Shown in pieces: positions 59,130 to 64,000 of a DNA stretch of 64,000 bases (the stretch's first letter is position 1; each line of letters starts with the position of its first letter). This stretch comes from Streptomyces sp. PTY087I2 (GTDB lineage: Bacteria > Actinomycetota > Actinomycetes > Streptomycetales > Streptomycetaceae): NCBI RefSeq assembly GCF_001687325.1, contig NZ_LZRD01000012.1, positions 160,134 to 224,133 on the forward strand. Reading direction: 5' to 3'. The notes beneath the pieces are model-generated. The model did no database searches. It was not told where the DNA came from and saw only the letters and a list, made by a program, of their open reading frames with translations. A program made the position numbers and the translations under genes.

Positions 59130-60769
59130 GCGCCGCCCAGCGCTTCGGACACCAGCGCCCGCGCCTCCTCCTGGACCCGGGCGAGGTGGCCGGGGCCCTG
59201 GAAGCTCTCCGCGTACACCTTGTAGACGTCCTCCGTGCCCGAGGGGCGGGCGGCGAACCAGGCGCTGTCGGTGCAGACCTTGAGGCCGCCGATCGGGGCC
59301 CCGTTGCCGGGGGCCTCGGTGAGGACGGCGGTGACGGGTTCGCCGGCCAGGGTGTCGGCCTTGACCTGCTGCGGGGAGAGCTTCGCCAGGACGGCCTTCT
59401 CCTCGCGGGTGGCGGGGGCGTCGATACGGGCGTACGCCGGGTCGCCGAAGCGGTCGGTGAGGCGGGCGTAGTGCTCGGAGGGGGAGGCGCCGGTGACGGC
59501 GGTGATCTCGGAGGCGAGGAGGGCCAGCAGGATGCCGTCCTTGTCCGTGGTCCAGACCCGGCCGTCCCGGCGCAGGAAGGAGGCCCCGGCGGACTCCTCA
59601 CCGCCGAAGCCGAGGCTGCCGTCGTAGAGGCCGTCGACGAACCACTTGAAGCCGACCGGGACCTCCACCAGGGTCCGGCCGAGGTCGTGGGCGACCCGGT
59701 CGATCATGGACGAGGAGACCAGGGTCTTGCCGATGCCGGTCCCGGCGGCCCAGGCGTCGCGGTGGGTGTAGAGGTAGTCGATGGCGACGGCGAGGTAGTG
59801 GTTGGGGTTCATCAGCCCGCCGTCGGGGGTGACGATGCCGTGCCGGTCGGCGTCCGCGTCGTTGCCGGTGGCGATGGCGTACGCGTCGCGCTGCTCGATG
59901 AGCGAGGCCATGGCGTGCGGGGACGAGCAGTCCATGCGGATCTTGCCGTCCCAGTCCAGCGTCATGAACCGCCAGGTGGGATCGGCCAGCGGGTTCACCA
60001 CCGTGAGATCGATCCGGTGGCGCTCGGCGATCCGCCCCCAGTAGGCGACGGACGCGCCGCCGAGCGGGTCGGCGCCGATGCGGATCCCCGCGTCCCGTAC
60101 GGCGTCGAGGTCGAGGACGGACGGCAGGTCGTCGACGTACGCGGTCAGGAAGTCGTGGCGGCGGGTGGTGTCGGCGGCCAGGGCGCGAGCGTACGGGATC
60201 CGGCGGACCTCCCCGAGTCCGGCCTCGATCAGGGCGTTCGCCCGGTCCTGGATCCAGGAGGTGGCATCCGATGCGGCCGGTCCCCCGTTCGGCGGGTTGT
60301 ACTTGAAGCCGCCGTCGGCGGGCGGGTTGTGCGACGGGGTGACCACGATGCCGTCGGCGAGGTGCTCGGTGCGCCCCTGGTTGTACGTGAGGATGGCGTG
60401 CGAGACGGCCGGGGTCGGGGTGTAGCCGTCCTCGCTGTCGATGAGGACGATGGCCCCGTTGGCGGCGAGCACCTCCAAGGCGGTGACCCGGGCGGGCTCG
60501 GAGAGCGCGTGGGTGTCCGCGCCGAGGAACAGGGGTCCGTCGGTGCCCTGGCGGGTGCGGTAGTCGCAGATCGCCTGGGTGGTGGCGGCGATGTGGTCCT
60601 CGTTGAACGCGGCGGCGAACGCGGAGCCCCGGTGGCCGGAGGTGCCGAAGGCGACGCGTTGGGCGGGGTCGGCCGGGTCGGGGTGGAGGGCGTAGTAGGC
60701 CGTCACCAGCCGTGCCACGTCGACCAGGTCTGCGGACTGTGCCGGGTGACCGGCCCGTTCGTGCGCCAT
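59126..60769 (-). CDS. pgm: Phosphoglucomutase (alpha-D-glucose phosphate-specific)
   Basis: A 547-residue phosphohexomutase. The phosphoserine is in IVVTPSHNPPADGG (about residue 145), with the metal loop DNDADRHG-type (ATGNDADADRHGI), the sugar loop GEESAGASF and the phosphate-binding end AARPSGTED. It interconverts glucose 1- and 6-phosphate, linking glycogen, trehalose and cell-wall precursor supply to glycolysis. GAGGAG precedes ATG 60769. Confidence 0.97.
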   Translation of the reverse strand: MAHERAGHPAQSADLVDVARLVTAYYALHPDPADPAQRVAFGTSGHRGSAFAAAFNEDHIAATTQAICDYRTRQGTDGPLFLGADTHALSEPARVTALEVLAANGAIVLIDSEDGYTPTPAVSHAILTYNQGRTEHLADGIVVTPSHNPPADGGFKYNPPNGGPAASDATSWIQDRANALIEAGLGEVRRIPYARALAADTTRRHDFLTAYVDDLPSVLDLDAVRDAGIRIGADPLGGASVAYWGRIAERHRIDLTVVNPLADPTWRFMTLDWDGKIRMDCSSPHAMASLIEQRDAYAIATGNDADADRHGIVTPDGGLMNPNHYLAVAIDYLYTHRDAWAAGTGIGKTLVSSSMIDRVAHDLGRTLVEVPVGFKWFVDGLYDGSLGFGGEESAGASFLRRDGRVWTTDKDGILLALLASEITAVTGASPSEHYARLTDRFGDPAYARIDAPATREEKAVLAKLSPQQVKADTLAGEPVTAVLTEAPGNGAPIGGLKVCTDSAWFAARPSGTEDVYKVYAESFQGPGHLARVQEEARALVSEALGGA

Positions 60770-60932
60770 CGGGTCTCCTCGTACGTCTTCGTCGTCGGCC
60801 GGCCCGCGGGGGGACGGGCCCGTCGCACCGGGAAACGATCACCCCCGGTCCGTACCCGATTCTGCTCTCTCGACCGCCCCGGCGTGCGACCGGTTCACGC
60901 CTTCCTCGTGTTGTGCCCCGCCCGGAGCAGCG

Positions 60933-60967
60933 CCGCGCCCCCGGTCATCGGCGGACCGGGGGCGCGG
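60933..60967 (-). terminator. Hairpin terminator of the chitinase gene
   Basis: A 14-bp perfect inverted repeat (arms 60933-60946 and 60954-60967, loop ATCGGCG), 41 bp past the minus-strand chitinase stop and before the pgm promoter. Confidence 0.82.
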
Positions 60968-61008
60968 AAACCGTACGGGCAGGGGTGCGGGAGCCGTACG
61001 GCAGGAGC

Positions 61009-62076
61009 TCAACGGCCCTGGAGGGCCTTCACGTTGTCGCCGAAGGTCCAGCCCTTGGAGCCGTCCCAGTTCAGCGACCAGGTCATCAGCCCCTTCAGGG
61101 AGCCGTTGTAGTGGTTCCAGGCCTGCGAGACGAGTCCGGTGGACATGTGGCCGCCGCCGGCGCCGGGCTGGGCGGGCAGACCGGGGACCTGTTTGTCGTA
61201 GGGCACCTTGATGGTGGTGCCCTGGATGACAAGGCCGCTGTTCAGGCAGTCGGTCTGGGCGGTGAAGCCCTCGACGGTTCCGGCGGAGTAGGAGTCGCCG
61301 GAGCAGCCGTACATGCTGCCGTTGTAGTACTGCATGTTCAGCCACCACAGGCGGCCGTTGTCGGCGTACTTCTTGATGACCGGGAGGTACGCGCCCCAGA
61401 TGGAGCCGTAGACGACGCTGCCGCCGGTGACGTACGCCGTCTCGGGGGCCATGGTGAGGCCGAAGTTCGACGGCATGGCGGCGAGGACGCCGTCGATGAT
61501 GCGGATGAGGTTGGCCTGCGACGGGGACAGCTGGTCGATGTTGCCGCTGCCGGTGAGGCCGGTCTCGATGTCGATGTCGATCCCGTCGAAGTTGTACTCT
61601 TTCAGGATCGGGACGATCGTCTCGACGAACCGGTCGGCCACCGTGCTGGAGTTGAGGTCGATCCCGGCCGTGGCTCCGCCGATCGACATGAGGACGGTGG
61701 CGCCGGCGGCCTTGGCCTCGCACATCTCGGCGGGGGTGGCGACCTTCACGGTGCTGTCCATGCCGTCCTCCCAGAGGACGGTGCCGTCGGAGAGGATGAC
61801 GGGGAAGGCCGCGTTGATGACGTTGTAGCCGTGCTGGGCGATGCGGGAGTCGGTGATCGGGATCCAGCCGAGCGGCGGGTGCACGCCGTTGGCCGCGCCG
61901 TCCCAGTTCTCCCAGTACCCCTGGAGCACCTTGCCCGTGGGTTTCGACTTGACCGCACAGGTCTCGGCGGCCGCCCCGGCTCTCTCCGCGGCCTTCGGCG
62001 GTGCGGCTCCGACCAGCATCGGTACGACGAGCGCCGCGGCCAGGCCGAGGCCCAGCAGTCGTGATGTACGCCCCAT
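61009..62076 (-). CDS. Secreted GH18 chitinase
   Basis: A 355-residue secreted enzyme: signal peptide (RLLGLGLAAALVVPMLVGAAPP, cleavage near residue 28) then one GH18 catalytic domain. The active-site motif DGIDIDIE (about residues 163-170, catalytic Glu last) and MSIGG are clear; YYNGSMYGCSG and the Trp in GLMTWSLNWD line the cleft. No chitin-binding domain is attached. It hydrolyses chitin to short oligomers. ATG 62076 is preferred over an upstream frame start at 62160. The promoter carries paired DasR-type boxes, so induction by chitin breakdown products is expected. Confidence 0.95.
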   Translation of the reverse strand: MGRTSRLLGLGLAAALVVPMLVGAAPPKAAERAGAAAETCAVKSKPTGKVLQGYWENWDGAANGVHPPLGWIPITDSRIAQHGYNVINAAFPVILSDGTVLWEDGMDSTVKVATPAEMCEAKAAGATVLMSIGGATAGIDLNSSTVADRFVETIVPILKEYNFDGIDIDIETGLTGSGNIDQLSPSQANLIRIIDGVLAAMPSNFGLTMAPETAYVTGGSVVYGSIWGAYLPVIKKYADNGRLWWLNMQYYNGSMYGCSGDSYSAGTVEGFTAQTDCLNSGLVIQGTTIKVPYDKQVPGLPAQPGAGGGHMSTGLVSQAWNHYNGSLKGLMTWSLNWDGSKGWTFGDNVKALQGR

Positions 62077-62160
62077 GATCCGGTTGTCCTTCCTGCCCGG
62101 GTCAGCCGCCGTCGGTGCGAAACGTTCGCCCCGACCCGCCCTGTGTCGTGACCCCGTCAA

Positions 62161-62202
62161 AACGTAGAATGGTCCAGACCTTCGGTCAAGAGGTCTGGAC
62201 CA
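62161..62202 (-). promoter_or_regulatory. Chitinase promoter with paired DasR-type boxes
   Basis: On the minus strand TTGACC (62189-62184) and TACGTT (62166-62161) form a -35 and -10 with 17 bp between. Two exact 12-bp boxes, AGGTCTGGACCA (62191-62202) and its inverse TGGTCCAGACCT (62170-62181), flank the -35 and fill the spacer. They match the chitinase repeat/DasR responsive element (TGGTCTAGACCA type). Transcription should begin near 62154. Confidence 0.88.
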
Positions 62203-62252
62203 GACGGCCCGTCAGGACCGTAGGGCAGGGACCGTGCGGCGGACACCGCGGC

Positions 62253-62324
62253 GGGGTGGGCAGCGGCACAGTCAACCGCTTCCCACCCCGTCCGGTCAGT
62301 GGTCGCGGCCCCTCAGCCGCGACC
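62253..62324 (-). terminator. Two hairpins downstream of the 3-hydroxyacyl-CoA dehydrogenase gene
   Basis: A perfect 9-bp stem (arms 62301-62309 and 62316-62324, loop CCCTCA) lies 16 bp past the minus-strand stop. A longer imperfect stem follows (62253-62266 with 62276-62289, one mismatch). Together they isolate the chitinase promoter from the upstream transcript. Confidence 0.75.
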
Positions 62325-62339
62325 CGGAACCCGGGCCCC

Positions 62340-63209
62340 TCAGCCCCGGTCGTAGATGTGGAACCCGCGCCCGGTCTTCCGGCCGAGCAGCCCCGCCTCC
62401 ACCATCCGCTGGAGCAGCGGCGGCGGGGCGTAGAGAGGTTCCTTGAACTCGTCGTACAGCGACGCGGCGATGGAGGCCACCGTGTCGAGGCCGATCAGGT
62501 CGGCGAGCTTGAGCGGGCCCATCGGGTGGGCGCAGCCCAGCTCCATCCCGGCGTCCACGTCGGCGGCGGTGGCGAACCCGGACTCGGCCATCCGGATCGC
62601 GGAGAGCAGATACGGGATGAGGAGCGCGTTGACGACGAAGCCGGCCCGGTCCTGGGAGCGGACCACCGTCTTGCCGAGCGCCGTGGTGGCGAACTCCTCG
62701 GCTGCGGCCAGTGTTTCGGCGGAGGTGTGCAGCGAGGTCACCACCTCGACGAGCGGGAGGACCGGCACGGGGTTGAAGAAGTGCAGTCCGAGGACGCGGT
62801 CGGCGCGCTGGGTGGCCATGCCGAGCCGCATGACGGGGATGGCGGAGGTGTTGGTCGCCAGGATCGCTTCCGGGTCCTCGACGATCTTGTCGAGGGCGGT
62901 GAAGATCTCCGTCTTGGCCGCGGCGTCCTCGACGACGGCCTCGATCACGAGTTGACGGTCGGCCAGATCGTCGAGGCTTCCGGTGAAGACCAGTCGGCCG
63001 AGGGCGTCCTCGGCGGAGAGCCGGTCGAGCTTGCCGCGCTGGACGGCCCGTTCCAGGGAGACGGCCACGCGTTCGCGGGCCCGGTCGGCGGCGGCGCGGT
63101 CGGCCTCGCAGACGATGGTGTCCAGCCCGGCGCGGGCGCAGACCTCGGCGATCCCGGCCCCCATCTGGCCGCCGCCGACGACGCCCACCCGGGCGACGGC
63201 GGCGCTCAT
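62340..63209 (-). CDS. 3-hydroxybutyryl-CoA dehydrogenase family protein
   Basis: A 289-residue NAD-dependent enzyme. The Rossmann motif VGVVGGGQMGAGIAE (about 8-22) and catalytic HFFNPVPVLPLVEVV (His near residue 140) with the Glu in LVEVV and the Asn in VVNALLIPYL are clear. It oxidises (S)-3-hydroxybutyryl-CoA to acetoacetyl-CoA, as in butyrate, PHB or ethylmalonyl-CoA metabolism. Its ATG overlaps the malate synthase stop (ATGA), so translation is coupled. Confidence 0.93.
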   Translation of the reverse strand: MSAAVARVGVVGGGQMGAGIAEVCARAGLDTIVCEADRAAADRARERVAVSLERAVQRGKLDRLSAEDALGRLVFTGSLDDLADRQLVIEAVVEDAAAKTEIFTALDKIVEDPEAILATNTSAIPVMRLGMATQRADRVLGLHFFNPVPVLPLVEVVTSLHTSAETLAAAEEFATTALGKTVVRSQDRAGFVVNALLIPYLLSAIRMAESGFATAADVDAGMELGCAHPMGPLKLADLIGLDTVASIAASLYDEFKEPLYAPPPLLQRMVEAGLLGRKTGRGFHIYDRG

Positions 63210-64000
63210 GCCCGCACCGCCGGACGGCCGACGAGGTGGCGGGCGTACGCCTCGGTGGTGAAGAAGGCGGGCAGCTCCTTGCCGAGCGCGGTGCGTTCGA
63301 ACAGGTCGCGGACCTGGTCGAGCTGGGCCCAGGGGTATGTGGCGCCGAGCGCGGCCAGTTCCTCGTCGAGGAGCCCGAGCACCGTCTCGCGGTCGACGGC
63401 CCGGTGCTTGAGCCACTGCCAGATCTGGACCCGGGCGATCTCGGCGGTGGCCGTGTCCTCCATGAGCCCGTTCAGCGCGACGGCCCCCTGTCCGCGCAGC
63501 CAGGCGTCGTAGTAGCGCAGGGCGACGGCGATGTTGTCGCGGACGCCCTCCGGGGTCGGGCGGCCCGCCGTGCGCCGGACGGCGACGAGGTCGTCGGCAC
63601 TGACGTGGACGTCGTCGCGGGTGCGCTCCAGCTGGTGCGGGCGGTCGCCCAGCACCTCGTCGAAGACGGTCCGGCAGACCGGGACGAGCCCGGGGTGGGC
63701 CACCCAGGAGCCGTCGAAGCCGTCCTCCGCCTCCCGCTCCTTGTCGAGCCGGACCTTCGCCAGGGCGGCTTCCCGGGCGGCCGGTTCGCGGCCGGGGATC
63801 TGGGCGGCCATACCGCCGATGGCGTGCGCGCCGCGCTTGTGGCAGGTGCGGACCAGGAGCTCGGTGTACGCCCGCAGGAACGGGGCGGTCATGGTGACCT
63901 TCGCCCGGTCGGGGAGGACGAAGTCGGGGCGGTGCGCGAAGTTCTTGATCAGGCTGAACAGGTAGTCCCAGCGGCCCGCGTTGAGTCCCGCGCTGTGTTC
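63206..64000 (-). CDS. aceB: Malate synthase A (C-terminal part)
   Basis: The last 264 residues of malate synthase; the start is beyond the right edge. Seen are EHSAGLNAGRWDYLFSLIKNF at the very edge, the family segment MAAQIPGR with the ERE-rich helix around FDGSWVAHPGL, and the C-terminal IWQWLKH with the YPWAQ end. It condenses glyoxylate with acetyl-CoA to malate. It is translationally coupled to the hydroxybutyryl-CoA dehydrogenase, which suits growth on C2 or C4 acids. The carbon route is inferred from the pair. Confidence 0.95.
   Translation of the reverse strand, partial: EHSAGLNAGRWDYLFSLIKNFAHRPDFVLPDRAKVTMTAPFLRAYTELLVRTCHKRGAHAIGGMAAQIPGREPAAREAALAKVRLDKEREAEDGFDGSWVAHPGLVPVCRTVFDEVLGDRPHQLERTRDDVHVSADDLVAVRRTAGRPTPEGVRDNIAVALRYYDAWLRGQGAVALNGLMEDTATAEIARVQIWQWLKHRAVDRETVLGLLDEELAALGATYPWAQLDQVRDLFERTALGKELPAFFTTEAYARHLVGRPAVRA

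Noticed and set aside
1..64000. tRNA, rRNA, CRISPR array, insertion sequence or prophage
   Set aside because: None was seen: no cloverleaf ends, no spaced repeats, no transposase or integrase motif in any frame.

Overview
The window is high-GC actinobacterial DNA and almost certainly Streptomyces. The genes are GC-rich, start at ATG or GTG, and include families typical of that genus (DUF6328-, DUF6479- and DUF6357-like proteins). There are also DasR-type and DmdR/IdeR-type operators and TANNNT-N6-ATG leaderless starts. It looks like a chromosome arm or core-arm border. I saw no tRNA, rRNA, insertion sequence, prophage or CRISPR array. No gene-free stretch exceeds about 300 bp; the longest is about 267 bp, upstream of mutA.

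Positions 1-6233 form a dormancy or oxygen-stress island: a DevS/OsdK-like sensor kinase fragment, CBS-BON protein, Acg-like nitroreductase, beta-CASP metallo-beta-lactamase hydrolase, two double-domain universal stress proteins and an HTH-PPOX fusion. Three boxes of the form RRGACCNNNCGGCCC lie in the two divergent intergenic regions and probably make this a co-regulated set. Positions 6340-20154 carry general metabolism and stress genes: acyl-CoA dehydrogenase, RsmC/RlmG-like methyltransferase, GH25 hydrolase, secreted endonuclease I, glutaminase-STAS, a lipoprotein, a DUF1269-like protein, a baeRF3-type protein, a D-2-hydroxyacid dehydrogenase, phosphoketolase plus succinate-semialdehyde dehydrogenase, and an RsbW-like ATPase.

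Positions 20336-24106 are a three-gene molybdenum hydroxylase operon of PaoABC type. The FAD subunit carries the extra four-cysteine 4Fe-4S insertion. Positions 24167-31251 hold small, mostly membrane or stress-related genes: a CDF transporter, two VOC proteins, a GNAT enzyme, a tyrosine phosphatase and an SHOCT protein. Positions 31519-36629 are the methylmalonyl-CoA mutase operon mutA-mutB-meaB.

Positions 36724-57724 are the centre of the window: a complete-looking catechol siderophore locus of the griseobactin/trivanchrobactin class. It has ABC uptake genes (ATPase, lipoprotein, fused double permease), a two-module NRPS (C-A-PCP-C-A-PCP-TE), MbtH, an MFS exporter, an enterochelin-esterase-like hydrolase, an M20 amidohydrolase, and dhbA-dhbC-dhbE-dhbB-dhbG for making and loading 2,3-dihydroxybenzoate. 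Four iron-box sites lie in its three regulatory intergenic regions. The pocket residues read from the sequence predict a basic residue then threonine, so the product is inferred to be a (DHB-basic amino acid-Thr) oligomer, by analogy with griseobactin (DHB-Arg-Thr)3.

Positions 57858-64000 return to ordinary genes: a DUF6357-like protein, phosphoglucomutase, a secreted GH18 chitinase with a textbook DasR-type promoter, 3-hydroxyacyl-CoA dehydrogenase and the C-terminal part of malate synthase.
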